A DNA stretch of 64,000 nucleotides from Pseudomonadota bacterium (GTDB taxonomy: Bacteria > Pseudomonadota > Alphaproteobacteria > Rhodobacterales > Rhodobacteraceae). Below are positions 17,744 through 27,618 of this stretch, in pieces; position 1 is the stretch's first letter, and each line of letters begins with the position of its first letter. The stretch is taken from contig JAJZVD010000004.1 in the NCBI GenBank assembly GCA_021845805.1, forward strand, positions 44,725 to 108,724, written 5' to 3'. Under the pieces are notes generated by a model. It had not been told where the DNA came from. It saw only the letters and a program-made list of their open reading frames with translations, and ran no database searches. Position numbers and translations under genes: made by a program.

Positions 17744-18411
<668 letters not shown>

Positions 18412-18415
<4 letters not shown>

Positions 18416-19317
18416 CACGCCCCCTGCGCCCGTTGATCGACCTGCTGGCCGGGGACCGAACGGCCGACCGCATCGTGCCGCCCAGCGGCTTCACCGCGCG
18501 GCTGACCAGCTTTACCGCCGGGGCGATGGCCTTTCTGGTGGTCTTTGCCCTGGCCCTCTCTGTCGCTGCCGGGCGGATGGCCGAGCGCTGGTCCGACGCG
18601 CTGGCGCAGACGGCCACGATCCGCATTTCCGCGCCCGCGGCGCAGATGCAGGCGCAGACCGACAAGGTGCTGGCGATCCTGAAGGAAACGCCGGGCGTCG
18701 CCGCGGCCCGGGCGCTGAGCGACGACGAGCAGAAGAAGCTGCTGGAGCCCTGGTTCGGCCCCGACCTGCCGCTGGATGCGCTGCCGGTGCCGCGGCTGAT
18801 CGACGTGCGGGAAACCGCGACCGGCTTCGATGCCGACGGGCTGAAGAACCGGCTGGCGGCCGAGGTGCCCGGCGCGGTGCTGGACGATCACACCCGCTGG
18901 CGCCGCCCGCTGGTGGCGGCTGCCGATCGCCTGCGGCTGCTGGGGCTGATGTCGATCCTGCTGATCGGCGGGGCCACCGCGGCGATGATCACGCTGGCGG
19001 CCAATGCCGCGCTGGCGGCCAATGCGCAGGTGATCCGCGTGTTGCGGCTGATCGGGTCGCGCGACAGCTACATCGCCCGCGCCTTCGTGCGCCGCTTCAC
19101 CCTGCGCGCGCTGTCCGGGGCGGCGGCGGGCACGCTGGCGGGGATGGGTGCGATTGCCCTGATGCCCGCCACCGACCAGGCGGGCAGTTTCCTGACCGGG
19201 CTGGGGTTCCAGGGCCTTGGCTGGCTGCTGCCGCTGCTGGTGCCGCCGGCCGCCGCGCTGGTTTCCTTTGCCGCGACCCGGGGCGCGGCCCTGGCCACCC
19301 TGCGGAGGCTGACCTGA
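18412..19317 (+). CDS. ftsX: Cell division protein FtsX
   Basis: Membrane partner of FtsE, 301 residues, GTG start overlapping the ftsE stop. One membrane segment lies near residues 37-57, followed by a periplasmic domain of about 110 residues and three more segments in the C-terminal half, matching FtsX topology. The loop between helices (NAALAANAQVIRVLRLIGS) is the conserved coupling region that contacts the ATPase. The stop overlaps the plsC start (TGATG). The N-terminal cytoplasmic part is short, as usual in alphaproteobacteria. Confidence 0.92.
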
Positions 19318-20036
19318 TGCGCTGGCTGATGAGTTTCCTGTTCGTGGTGCAGATGTACCTGGTGATGGGGCTGATGGCGGTGGTCTTCACCCCCTGGGCG
19401 CTGGTGAACCGCGCCGGGGCCTTTGCCGGGGTGCATACCTATTGCCGCTGGGTGCGCTGGACGGCGCGCTGGATGGTCGGCCTGCGCAGCGAGGTGCGCG
19501 GCACCGTCCCCACCGGCGAAGCGCTGATCGCCTCGAAACACCAGAGCTTCTTCGACATCATCCTGATCTGCTCGGTCGCGCCGCGGCCAAAGTTCATCAT
19601 GAAGAAAGAGCTGAAATGGACGCCGATCCTCGGCTGGTACGCGCTGCGCATCGGCTGCGTCCCGGTGGACCGCGGCCGCCGCGGCGCGGCCATCTCGCAG
19701 ATGATGAACGGGGTGGCGCAGGGGCGGCAGGAACCGGGGCAACTGATCATCTATCCGCAGGGCACCCGCGTGGCGCCGGGCGCGGCCAGGCCCTACAAGG
19801 TCGGCACCGGGCTTCTGTACCAGCAGTTGAACCAGCCCTGCATCCCCGCCGCCACCAATGTGGGCGTGTTCTGGCCGCGGACCGGGATCTACCGCAAGCC
19901 GGGCCTTGCCGTGGTCGAGTTCCTGCCCGCGATCCCGCCCGGCCAGGCGATCGAACCGTTCATGGCCGAACTGGAACAGGTGATCGAGACCGCATCGAAC
20001 CGGCTCATGGCCGAGGCCGGGTTCCGGGCGGGCTGA
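19317..20036 (+). CDS. plsC: 1-acyl-sn-glycerol-3-phosphate acyltransferase
   Basis: Acylates lysophosphatidic acid to phosphatidic acid at the inner membrane. 239 residues with an N-terminal membrane anchor (about 4-28), the catalytic HX4D motif as HQSFFD, and the substrate-binding YPQGTR motif. Translationally coupled to ftsX, tying phospholipid synthesis to a division operon. It converges on accA with 87 nt between. Together with plsY (57.3 kb) and pgsA (48.8 kb), three phospholipid synthesis genes are in the window. Confidence 0.94.
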   Translation: MRWLMSFLFVVQMYLVMGLMAVVFTPWALVNRAGAFAGVHTYCRWVRWTARWMVGLRSEVRGTVPTGEALIASKHQSFFDIILICSVAPRPKFIMKKELKWTPILGWYALRIGCVPVDRGRRGAAISQMMNGVAQGRQEPGQLIIYPQGTRVAPGAARPYKVGTGLLYQQLNQPCIPAATNVGVFWPRTGIYRKPGLAVVEFLPAIPPGQAIEPFMAELEQVIETASNRLMAEAGFRAG

Positions 20037-20123
20037 ACCGGGCACCGGGCGCGCCGGTGCGGTGCGCCCGCCGGGGCGGATGCGACGCCGGGGCCGCCCT
20101 GCCCCCGCTGCGGCAGGCCGCCC

Positions 20124-21083
20124 TCAGGCCGCCAGCCCCTTCGATCCCATGTCCAGGAACTTCTGCCGCCGGTCGCGCACCAGCGCATCGGGTTTCTTGC
20201 CCGACAGATCCTTGAGCATCGCGGCGATGGCGGCGCCGACGGCCTCGACCGTCTCCTTGGGCGACCGCTGCGCGCCGCCAAGCGGCTCTTTCACGATCCG
20301 GTCGATCACGCCCAGCTTGTGCAGATCCTGCGCGGTCAGCCGCAGCGCCTCGGCCGCCTCGCGCATCTTCTCGGCATCCTTCCACAGGATCGAGGCGCAG
20401 CCCTCGGGGCTGATCACCGAATAGATCGAATGCTCCAGCATCGCGACCCGGTTCGCCGTGGCAAACGCCACCGCCCCGCCCGACCCGCCCTCGCCGATCA
20501 CCACCGAGATCAGCGGGACTCCGATGGCCAGGCATTTCTCGGTCGCGCGGGCGATGGCCTCGGCCTGGCCGCGCTCTTCCGCACCCTTGCCGGGATAGGC
20601 GCCGGGCGTGTCCACCAGCGTGATGACCGGCAGCTTGAAACGGTCGGCCAGATCCATCAGCCGGATCGCCTTGCGATACCCCTCGGGCCGGGCCATGCCG
20701 AAATTGTGTTCGATCCGGCTCTTGGTGTCGTTGCCCTTCTCGTGCCCGATCACCACCACCGGCAGATCGTTGAACCGCGCCAGCCCGCCCATCACCGCGT
20801 GGTCATCGGCAAAGTTGCGGTCGCCGGCCAGCGGCATGTAATCAGTGAACAGTTGCTCGATGTAGTCGCGGCAGTGCGGCCGGTCGGGGTGGCGCGCGAC
20901 AAGGCATTTCTGCCACGGCGTCAACCCCTTGTAGAGGTCCTTCAGAAGCGTGTCGGCCTTCTTGTCCAGCGCCGCCGCCTCTTTCTCGACATCCATTTCC
21001 TTGTTGGCACGGCCCAGCGCGCGCAGCTCTTCCGCCTTGCCCTCGATCTCGGCCAGCGGTTTCTCGAATTCGAGGTAGTTCAT
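20124..21083 (-). CDS. accA: Acetyl-CoA carboxylase, carboxyltransferase subunit alpha
   Basis: The alpha subunit of the carboxyltransferase that forms malonyl-CoA, first step of fatty-acid synthesis. 319 residues, normal length, with [20 protein letters not shown] at the start, [26 protein letters not shown] and the stretch [15 protein letters not shown]. The ATG at 21083 is used; the TTG six nt upstream is not needed. accD, its partner, is not in the window. It is alone in its transcription unit; the 356-nt gap upstream separates it from mcl1 on the same strand. Confidence 0.98.
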   Translation of the reverse strand: MNYLEFEKPLAEIEGKAEELRALGRANKEMDVEKEAAALDKKADTLLKDLYKGLTPWQKCLVARHPDRPHCRDYIEQLFTDYMPLAGDRNFADDHAVMGGLARFNDLPVVVIGHEKGNDTKSRIEHNFGMARPEGYRKAIRLMDLADRFKLPVITLVDTPGAYPGKGAEERGQAEAIARATEKCLAIGVPLISVVIGEGGSGGAVAFATANRVAMLEHSIYSVISPEGCASILWKDAEKMREAAEALRLTAQDLHKLGVIDRIVKEPLGGAQRSPKETVEAVGAAIAAMLKDLSGKKPDALVRDRRQKFLDMGSKGLAA

Positions 21084-21439
21084 GCGCAACTCCGGTTAGG
21101 GGTGGCGGTTATATGGCCGGACAGGGCGCGAAATGCAACGGATCCGCGGCCCCTCCCGGCTCTTGGCAGCGCGAGGTCTCGTGCTGACGGGGATGCCCCG
21201 CCCCTTGCATCGCCCCCCTGTTCCGTGCCGGAGGAGTCCCCGCAAATGGCCCGCGCCCCGGATCACTCCGGGGCGCGCCTCCTCCCGGCTGTCCGGTACG
21301 GCCTCCTCTCCGGCCCGGACGGGGAACGTGTTGCTGCCGGGGTTCCGCGCAGCGTCACGGAAGTGTTGCACAACCGGCAGGCGGGCTGTCAACAGACGCG
21401 TAACGGGTTTCGCCAGAAATCCACGGCCGCGCCGGGGCA
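21084..21439. other. Intergenic region between mcl1 and accA (356 nt)
   Basis: No convincing gene. It holds the accA leader and a strong hairpin at 21252-21277 described separately, plus several GC-rich smaller stems around 21290-21330. A plus-strand frame starting ATG at 21246 after GGAGGAG runs on antisense through mcl1 and is not credible as a gene. Confidence 0.6.
21252..21277 (-). terminator. Strong hairpin downstream of mcl1, possible terminator
   Basis: Perfect 11-bp arms (CGCGCCCCGGA 21252-21262; TCCGGGGCGCG 21267-21277) with a TCAC loop. It lies about 160 nt past the mcl1 stop and about 170 nt before accA, and would separate the two units. There is no clear U tract (ATTTGC follows on the minus strand), so Rho-independent termination is uncertain. 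Confidence 0.45.
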
Positions 21440-22399
21440 TCAGGCCCCGCCGATCATCTCGGCCTGGCGCACGATGACGTCGGCCTGCCGGATGCTGGCA
21501 ATATCGACCAGCCGCCCCTTGTAGACGGTGGCGCCCTGCCCCGCCGCCTTCGCCGCGGCCATCGCGGCCAGGATCTCGCGCGCCTCGGCGACCTGGGCCG
21601 CCGAGGGGGTAAAGACCTCGTTGGCCAGCGCGACCTGCCGCGGGTGGATCGCCCATTTGCCGACCATCCCCAGCGTGGCCGACCGTCGCGCCTGCGCGCG
21701 ATAGCCCTCTTCATCGGAAAAGTCGCCGAACGGCCCGTCGACCGGCAACAGCCCATGCGTGCGGCAGGCGGCGACGATGGCGGCCTGCGCCCAGTGCCAG
21801 GGGTCGGACCAGTGGCGAACCCCGTCGCGCAGCATGTAGTAGTTTTCCTGCGTGCCCCCGATGCCGGTCGTCTGCATCCCCATGCTGGCCGCGAAATCGG
21901 CGGCGCCCAGGCTCATCGCCTGCAACCGCGGGCTCGCGGCCGCGATCTCTTCCACATGGGCGATGCCCGCGGCCGATTCGATGATGACCTCCAGGCTCAC
22001 CGGCTTGCGCCGCCCCGTCGCGCGTTCCACCGCAGTCACCAGCGCATCGACCGCATAGACATCGGCGGCGCAGCCGACCTTGGGGATCATGATCTGGTCC
22101 AGCCGGTCGCCCGCCTGTTCCAGCAGGTCGACCACATCGCGATACCACCAGGGCGTATCCAGCCCGTTGATGCGGACCGACAGAACCTTGGTGCCCCAGT
22201 CCACCGCACGGCTTGCGACGATGATGCTTGCCCGCGCCTGCGCCTTGTCATCGGGCGCAACCGAATCCTCCAGGTCCAGGTTCACCACATCGGCGGCCGA
22301 AGCCGCCATCTTCTCGAACAGCGCGGGGCGCGAGCCCGGTCCGAAAAGCTGGCACCGGTTGGGGCGCGCGGGCGCGGGCGGCTGAAGGCGGAAGGACAT
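21440..22399 (-). CDS. mcl1: L-malyl-CoA / beta-methylmalyl-CoA lyase
   Basis: A 319-residue HpcH/HpaI-aldolase family enzyme that reversibly cleaves malyl-CoA and methylmalyl-CoA to glyoxylate plus acetyl- or propionyl-CoA. In Rhodobacter this is the key lyase of the ethylmalonyl-CoA pathway for acetate assimilation. The N-terminus MSFRLQPPAPARPNRCQLFG, the NLDLEDSVAPDDK metal-site stretch, EVIIESAAGIAHVEEI and KWAIHPRQVALANEVF match Rhodobacter Mcl1 as I remember it. It is alone on its strand between accA and a divergent epimerase. A PccR/ScfR-like half-site is present upstream (see findings). Confidence 0.94.
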   Translation of the reverse strand: MSFRLQPPAPARPNRCQLFGPGSRPALFEKMAASAADVVNLDLEDSVAPDDKAQARASIIVASRAVDWGTKVLSVRINGLDTPWWYRDVVDLLEQAGDRLDQIMIPKVGCAADVYAVDALVTAVERATGRRKPVSLEVIIESAAGIAHVEEIAAASPRLQAMSLGAADFAASMGMQTTGIGGTQENYYMLRDGVRHWSDPWHWAQAAIVAACRTHGLLPVDGPFGDFSDEEGYRAQARRSATLGMVGKWAIHPRQVALANEVFTPSAAQVAEAREILAAMAAAKAAGQGATVYKGRLVDIASIRQADVIVRQAEMIGGA

Positions 22400-22602
22400 C
22401 GAATTTCTCTCGCAACTTAATGTCGAAACATGCTGCGCTCCGCGATAGATTATTGCGCGGCCGCGGGCAAGTGGAGTTTTTGCAATGCGGCATCACCCGC
22501 TGCGCCGCAGCGCCCGCGATGCGCCGCACCCCCGCCTGCCCGGGCGTCTGGTCGATGCGTCCGCGCGGGTGTAACACCGATCCCATCCCACCGGAGGCGC
22601 CC

Positions 22603-23565
22603 ATGCTCACCGTCACCCGCGACTCGTTCCGTCTGACCCAGGTCTTCACCATCTCGCGCGGCTCCCGCACCGAGGCGCGGGTGCTCACCGTCCGCCTCGT
22701 GCGGGGCGGGGTCGAGGGCCGGGGCGAATGCGTGCCCTATGCCCGCTATGGCGAAAGCCTCGAGTCGGTCGGCGAACAGATCGCACGCCTGCCCGACGGG
22801 ATCACTCGCGCCGATCTGCAATCCGCCCTGCCCCCCGGCGCCGCCCGCAACGCGGTGGATTGCGCGCTCTGGGACTGGGAGGCCAGGCACGCGGGCCGCC
22901 GTGTGTGGGAGATTGCGGGCCTGCCCGCCCCGGGCCCGGTCCTGACCGCCTTCACCCTGTCGCTCGACGACCCCGACCGGATGCGGGCCGAGGCCGTGAA
23001 GAACGCGCACCGGCCGCTTCTCAAGATCAAGCTCGGCACCCCCGACGACATGGCCCGCCTGGCCGCCGTGCGGGCGGGCGCCCCGCGGGCAAGGATCATC
23101 GTCGATGCCAACGAAGGCTGGACGACCGAGATCTACGCCGACCTCGCCCCCCACCTCCAGCGCCTCGGCGTGGCGCTGGTGGAACAGCCCTTGCCCGCGG
23201 GCGCCGACGAGATGCTGGCCGAAATCGCCCGCCCTGTCCCGGTCTGCGCCGACGAAAGCTGCCATGACCGCCAGAGCCTGCCCGACCTCGCGGGCAAGTA
23301 TGACATGGTCAACATCAAGCTCGACAAGACCGGCGGCTTGACCGAGGCGCTGGCGCTGCGCGACCTCGCCCGCGCCCAGGGCTACGGGGTGATGGTGGGC
23401 TGCATGGTCGGCTCCTCGCTTGCCATGGCGCCCGCGACACTCGTGGCCCAGGGCGCCGACGTGGCCGACCTCGACGGCCCGCTGCTTCTGGCCGAAGACC
23501 GCGCCCACCCGCTCGTCTACGACGAGGCCGGGGTACACCCGCCGGGCCGGCAGCTCTGGGGGTGA
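22603..23565 (+). CDS. Dipeptide epimerase (L-Ala-D/L-Glu epimerase type)
   Basis: A 320-residue member of the enolase superfamily, muconate lactonising subgroup. The acid-base and metal residues are all visible in order: LKIKLG (KxK), VDANEGW (Asp), EQPL (Glu), ADES (Asp) and NIKLDKTGG (Lys). These fit the L-Ala-D/L-Glu epimerases, which convert muropeptide-derived L-Ala-D-Glu to L-Ala-L-Glu for reuse. The ATG at 22603 has GGAGGCGCCC upstream. It is followed 100 nt later by a D-amino-acid transaminase, supporting a role in peptidoglycan-peptide catabolism. Substrate specificity is predicted from motifs only. Confidence 0.88.
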   Translation: MLTVTRDSFRLTQVFTISRGSRTEARVLTVRLVRGGVEGRGECVPYARYGESLESVGEQIARLPDGITRADLQSALPPGAARNAVDCALWDWEARHAGRRVWEIAGLPAPGPVLTAFTLSLDDPDRMRAEAVKNAHRPLLKIKLGTPDDMARLAAVRAGAPRARIIVDANEGWTTEIYADLAPHLQRLGVALVEQPLPAGADEMLAEIARPVPVCADESCHDRQSLPDLAGKYDMVNIKLDKTGGLTEALALRDLARAQGYGVMVGCMVGSSLAMAPATLVAQGADVADLDGPLLLAEDRAHPLVYDEAGVHPPGRQLWG

Positions 23566-23572
23566 TCCCCCC

Positions 23573-23640
23573 TTCCCCTTTCTTTCTGGCTCAAATATCC
23601 CGGGGTGCGGGGCAGAGCCCCGCTCCGCCTCCGCCCTTGC
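23573..23640 (-). repeat. Dispersed intergenic repeat, copy 2 (inverted)
   Basis: Read on the minus strand it gives the same core as the element at 1905-1975: a 7-bp hairpin (arms 23607-23613 and 23617-23623, loop AGA), then CCCCGGGATATTTG, then CAGAAA and a G run. It lies between two genes that both read plus, so its orientation relative to transcription differs from copy 1. Confidence 0.75.
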
Positions 23641-23665
23641 CATGCCCCCCGCAGAAAGGCCCCCG

Positions 23666-24526
23666 ATGACCCGCACCGTCTATGTCAACGGCAGCTACCT
23701 GCCCGAAGCCGATGCCACCGTCTCCATCTTCGACCGCGGCTTCCTGATGGCCGATGCGGTCTACGAGGTGACCTCGGTGCTGGACGGCAAGCTGATCGAT
23801 TTCGCCGGCCACTGCGCCCGGCTGCGCCGCTCGCTGTCGGAACTGGGGATGCCCTCGCCCTGCACGGATGACGCGCTGCTTGCGATCCACCGCGAGCTTG
23901 TCGCGCGCAACGGCCTGGTCGACGGGATGATCTACCTGCAGGTCAGCCGCGGCAACCCGGGCGACCGCGATTTCGCCTTCCCCGACGCCTCGGTGCCGCC
24001 CACGCTTGTGCTCTTCACCCAGTCCAAGCCGGGCCTGGCCGACAGCCCGCAGGCCAAGGTCGGGATGAAGGTGATCGGGATCGACGACATCCGCTGGGGC
24101 CGCCGCGACATCAAGACGGTGCAGCTTCTCTACCCGTCGATGGGCAAGATGATGGCCAAGAAAGCGGGCGCCGACGATGCCTGGATGATCGAGGACGGCT
24201 TCGTGACCGAAGGCACCTCGAACAACGCCTATATCGTGACGGGCGGCCGCATCGTCACCCGCAACCTGGGCCATGAGATCCTGCACGGGATCACCCGCGC
24301 GGCCGTGCTGCGCTTCGCCCGCGAGGCGCAGATGGAGGTCGAGGAACGCCCCTTCACCCTCGACGAGGCGAAGGCCGCGGACGAGGCCTTCATCACCTCG
24401 GCCTCGGCCTTCGTGATGCCGGTGGTGGCGATCGACGGCGTGCCGGTTGGCAGCGGCACGCCCGGCCCGGTCGCCCGCCGCCTGCGCGAGCTTTACCTCG
24501 ACGAAATGCGCAAGGCCGCCATCTGA
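23666..24526 (+). CDS. D-amino-acid transaminase
   Basis: A 286-residue fold-type IV PLP aminotransferase that moves amino groups between D-amino acids and 2-oxo acids. The N-terminus MTRTVYVNGSYLPEADATVS and FDRGFLMADAVYEVT are characteristic. The PLP lysine is in RRDIKTVQLL, and the EGTSNNAYIV and GITRAAVL stretches complete the cofactor site. Branched-chain aminotransferases share this fold, but the sequence pattern favours the D-alanine type. The ATG at 23666 starts the motif-bearing N-terminus. Context with the dipeptide epimerase supports use of cell-wall-derived D-Glu or D-Ala. Confidence 0.87.
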   Translation: MTRTVYVNGSYLPEADATVSIFDRGFLMADAVYEVTSVLDGKLIDFAGHCARLRRSLSELGMPSPCTDDALLAIHRELVARNGLVDGMIYLQVSRGNPGDRDFAFPDASVPPTLVLFTQSKPGLADSPQAKVGMKVIGIDDIRWGRRDIKTVQLLYPSMGKMMAKKAGADDAWMIEDGFVTEGTSNNAYIVTGGRIVTRNLGHEILHGITRAAVLRFAREAQMEVEERPFTLDEAKAADEAFITSASAFVMPVVAIDGVPVGSGTPGPVARRLRELYLDEMRKAAI

Positions 24527-24550
24527 CCGGCGGCCCCGCGCGGCGCCCCC

Positions 24551-25768
24551 TCAGGCGGGCGCCGCCGCCGTCGCCGCGGGCCGGTCCAGATCGGGCAGCA
24601 GGGCCGCGAACAGGCCCAGCGCCGGCAGGAAGGCGCAGATGCGGTAGACGAAGTCGATCCCCTCGTAATCCGCCACCACGCCCAGCAGCGCCGCCGCCAG
24701 CCCGCCCATCCCGAAGGCCAGCCCGAAGAACAGCCCCGACACCATGCCGACCCGGCCCGGCATCAGTTCCTGCCCGTAGACGATGATCGACGGGAAGGCC
24801 GAAGCCAGGATCAGCCCGATGCAGCCGCTGAGCACCACCGTCTCGGGCAGGCTGGCCCAGGGCAGCGCCAGCGAGAAGGGCAGCGTGCCCAGGATCGAGC
24901 CCCAGATCACCCGCTTGCGCCCCAGCCGGTCGCCCAGCGGCCCGCCGATCATGGTGCCCAGCGCCATCCCGGCCAGAAAGACGAACAGCGCAAGCTGCGC
25001 CTGGTCGGAATCCAGCCCGAAGTGGTGCATCATGTAGAAGGTGTAATAGCTGGTCAGGCTGGCCATGTAGAAATACTTCGACACGATCAGGATCAGCAGC
25101 ACCGCCATCACCTGCATCACCTCGCGCCGCGGGCGGGCCAGCGGCGGGGGCGCGCTGCGGGTGGTGGCCCGCGCGCGCAGGTGCCGCGAATACCAGCGCC
25201 CGAGCCCCGTCATCACCACCACGCCCAGCAGCGCCGCCAGCGAGAACCACGCCAGGCTCGCCCGCCCGTGCGGCAGCACGACGAACGCGACCAGCAGCGG
25301 CCCCACCGCCGTGCCCGAATTGCCCCCGATCTGGAAGATCGACTGCGCCAGCCCATGCCGCCCGCCCGAGGCAAGCCGCGCCAGCCGCGAGGTTTCCGGG
25401 TGGAAGATCGACGAGCCGAGGCCCAGCAGCACCGCGCCGCCCACCAGCATCAGGTAATGGGTGGCAAAGGCCACCACCAGCACGCCCGACAGCGACGCCG
25501 CCATCCCGAAGGGCAACGAATAGGGCTGCGGCCGACGGTCGGTGTAAAGCCCGATCACCGGTTGCAGCAGCGAGCCGGTGGCCTGGTAGGTCAACGTCAG
25601 CAGACCTACCTGCGCAAAGCTGAGGTTCAGCCCGGTTTTCAGGATCGGATAGGCCGCCAGGAACAGCGACTGCATCAGGTCGTTCAGGAAATGGCAAAGG
25701 CTGGCCGCCAGAAGGGCGCCGAAACTGGCCTGTGCGGTCCGCGCCGCCGCCGCCGTCGCGCGTGTCAT
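24551..25768 (-). CDS. MFS transporter, fosmidomycin-resistance (Fsr) type
   Basis: A 405-residue major facilitator with about 12 membrane segments. SLCHFLNDLMQSLFLAAYPI at the N-terminus, GLGSSIFHPETSRLARLASG and the IFQIGGNSGTAVGPLL stretch are typical of the Fsr/YnfM-like drug exporters. The substrate cannot be told. It is divergently transcribed from an AraC-family regulator at 25897, 128 nt apart, which probably controls it. It converges on the D-amino-acid transaminase. Confidence 0.88.
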   Translation of the reverse strand: MTRATAAAARTAQASFGALLAASLCHFLNDLMQSLFLAAYPILKTGLNLSFAQVGLLTLTYQATGSLLQPVIGLYTDRRPQPYSLPFGMAASLSGVLVVAFATHYLMLVGGAVLLGLGSSIFHPETSRLARLASGGRHGLAQSIFQIGGNSGTAVGPLLVAFVVLPHGRASLAWFSLAALLGVVVMTGLGRWYSRHLRARATTRSAPPPLARPRREVMQVMAVLLILIVSKYFYMASLTSYYTFYMMHHFGLDSDQAQLALFVFLAGMALGTMIGGPLGDRLGRKRVIWGSILGTLPFSLALPWASLPETVVLSGCIGLILASAFPSIIVYGQELMPGRVGMVSGLFFGLAFGMGGLAAALLGVVADYEGIDFVYRICAFLPALGLFAALLPDLDRPAATAAAPA

Positions 25769-25896
25769 GGTGGTATTCTCCCGTTCCGCGCCCGGCCTCT
25801 CCCGCCCGGCGCTTCGGGTGCGGTATGGCCCGGGTGGACGCAGGCCCGCAACCGGGATAGGGTCAAGTATCTACGCGATCGGGCCAAGCCAGAACC

Positions 25897-26667
25897 ATGC
25901 GCACGCTCAGCAGCTACGACCCCGCCCTGCCCGACGTGCCGCGCCCGGTCATCGCCCGGGCGAACGACCGGCCCGACGGGGATTACGTCGCCACCCACCG
26001 GCACGAACGGGGCCAGCTTCTTTACGGGGCCACGGGCGTCGTGCTGGTCCAGACCCCGCAAGGCGCCTGGCTGATGCCCGCGGGGCGGGGCCTGTGGATT
26101 CCGGCCGGCGTTGACCACGCGGTGCAGTGCTTCGGCCCGGTACGGACCGAGAACCTGTACTTTCCTCCCGGCCTGGTGCCGATGCCCGACCACTGCCAGG
26201 TGCTGGCCGTCCCGCCGCTGATGCGCGCCCTGATCGCCGAGGCGGTCACCCTGCCCGCCGAATATGACGATGCCGGGCGCGACGGCGCGGTGATGGCGCT
26301 GATCCTTCGGGAACTGCCGCGGCTGGTCGCCCTTCCCCTGTCGCTGCCCCTGCCGCAAGAGCCGCGGCTTGCGCGCCGCTGCCGGGCCTTTCTGGCCCGT
26401 CCCACCGCGCAGGACCGGCTGGACGACTGGGCCGAGGCGATGGGCATGAGCCGCCGCAGCTTCACCCGCGCCTTCCGCCGGGAAACCGGGCTGAGCTTTG
26501 TCGCCTGGCGCCAGCAGGCCTGCGTTCTGGCCGCCGTGCCCCGCCTGGCGGCGGGCGAGGCGGTGACCTCGATCGCGCTCGACATGGGCTATGACAACCC
26601 CGCGGCCTTCACCACGATGTTCCGCCGCACACTGGGCACCAGCCCGCGCGCCTATCTGCGGCGCTGA
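25897..26667 (+). CDS. AraC-family transcriptional regulator
   Basis: A 256-residue regulator: N-terminal cupin-like sensor (about residues 20-120, with the HRHERGQLLYGATG and IPAGVDHAVQ stretches) and C-terminal double helix-turn-helix (about 165-255, ending DMGYDNPAAFTTMFRRTLGTSPRAYLRR). This sensor/AraC arrangement usually controls a neighbouring exporter, and the divergent Fsr-type gene is the obvious target. The cupin part binds small organic ligands in relatives. Confidence 0.9.
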   Translation: MRTLSSYDPALPDVPRPVIARANDRPDGDYVATHRHERGQLLYGATGVVLVQTPQGAWLMPAGRGLWIPAGVDHAVQCFGPVRTENLYFPPGLVPMPDHCQVLAVPPLMRALIAEAVTLPAEYDDAGRDGAVMALILRELPRLVALPLSLPLPQEPRLARRCRAFLARPTAQDRLDDWAEAMGMSRRSFTRAFRRETGLSFVAWRQQACVLAAVPRLAAGEAVTSIALDMGYDNPAAFTTMFRRTLGTSPRAYLRR

Positions 26668-26676
26668 CCGCGCGGC

Positions 26677-27507
26677 TCAGCCCTTGCGGGCCACGATCTG
26701 CACCGGGGCGATCACCCCGGCCTCGAGGGCCGCGACGACATTGGCGATCTTGACGGGCCCGTCCGGCCCCATCACCAGATGCAGGCCAAGCGGCGGCGGC
26801 CCGCCTGCCGCCATCCGCGCTCGCATCGCGGCGAACATCTCGAGCGCCAGCGCGCGGCGGTCCACCTCGCTTTCGGGCGCCAGCCCCGCCGCGGCAAGGG
26901 CCGCGCGATAGGCGGCGGGCGTCTCGACAAACGACACGTCGGGCCCGCCGGCCCAGGGCTGCGGAAACCCGAAATCGCCCCCGCCGACCCGCATCACGTC
27001 ATAGACCGCAAACCGCCCGCCGGGCCGCAGCACCCCGGCAATGCCGGCGAAAAGCGCGGCCTTGTCGGCGATGTTCATGCCCACATGCAGCAGGACCGCC
27101 GCATCGAAGCTGTCCGCCTCGAAGGGCAGCGCAAGGGCATTGCCCTGTTGCAGGTTCACCTGCCCCGCCAGCCCGACCTCTTCGGTCAGCGCGCGGCCCA
27201 CGGCCACGAATTCCGGTGTCAGGTCCACCCCCTCGACCCGCGCCCCGGAATGGGCGGCCAGCCAGCGCGCGGTGCCGCCGATGCCGCAGCCGACATCCAG
27301 CACCCGCGCGCCCGGTTGCAGGCCCAGCGCCTCGGCCAGGGCCTTGGTCGCCGCGCGTCCGCCCATGTGGAATTCGTCCACCGCACCCAGGATGTCGACC
27401 GTGGGCGCACCGTCGCCCAGCCGCGCCAGCCCGCCGCGGATCGCCGCGGTCAGGCCGGTCAGCGCGTAATGTGCCGCCACCGCGCGGTCGCGCGCATCGC
27501 TGTCCAT
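26677..27507 (-). CDS. Class I SAM-dependent methyltransferase (small-molecule type)
   Basis: A 276-residue methyltransferase with SAM motif I VLDVGCGIGGTARWLA, motif II around GVDLTPEF and the post-motif HVGMNIADKAALF. It resembles the sterol/ubiquinone/glycine-sarcosine type methyltransferases that act on small molecules. The ATG at 27507 (MDSDARDR) has AAGGAG at the right distance; an earlier start adds eight residues. It converges on the AraC gene. Substrate unknown. Confidence 0.83.
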   Translation of the reverse strand: MDSDARDRAVAAHYALTGLTAAIRGGLARLGDGAPTVDILGAVDEFHMGGRAATKALAEALGLQPGARVLDVGCGIGGTARWLAAHSGARVEGVDLTPEFVAVGRALTEEVGLAGQVNLQQGNALALPFEADSFDAAVLLHVGMNIADKAALFAGIAGVLRPGGRFAVYDVMRVGGGDFGFPQPWAGGPDVSFVETPAAYRAALAAAGLAPESEVDRRALALEMFAAMRARMAAGGPPPLGLHLVMGPDGPVKIANVVAALEAGVIAPVQIVARKG

Positions 27508-27618
27508 GATCTCCTTGCCCCCCTTTGCCAACTCCCCTCGGGCCCAGACTGCGCCTGTTGGCCGCCGCCGTCTACTTGGGCTTTTGGCAAGGGGGAGGTC
27601 GGACGGGCGGGCCGCCCG

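Noticed and set aside
21246..21524. Possible small plus-strand gene with GGAGGAG before ATG in the mcl1-accA gap
   Set aside because: The frame continues antisense into mcl1 and has no domain; the purine run is part of a GC-rich hairpin region.
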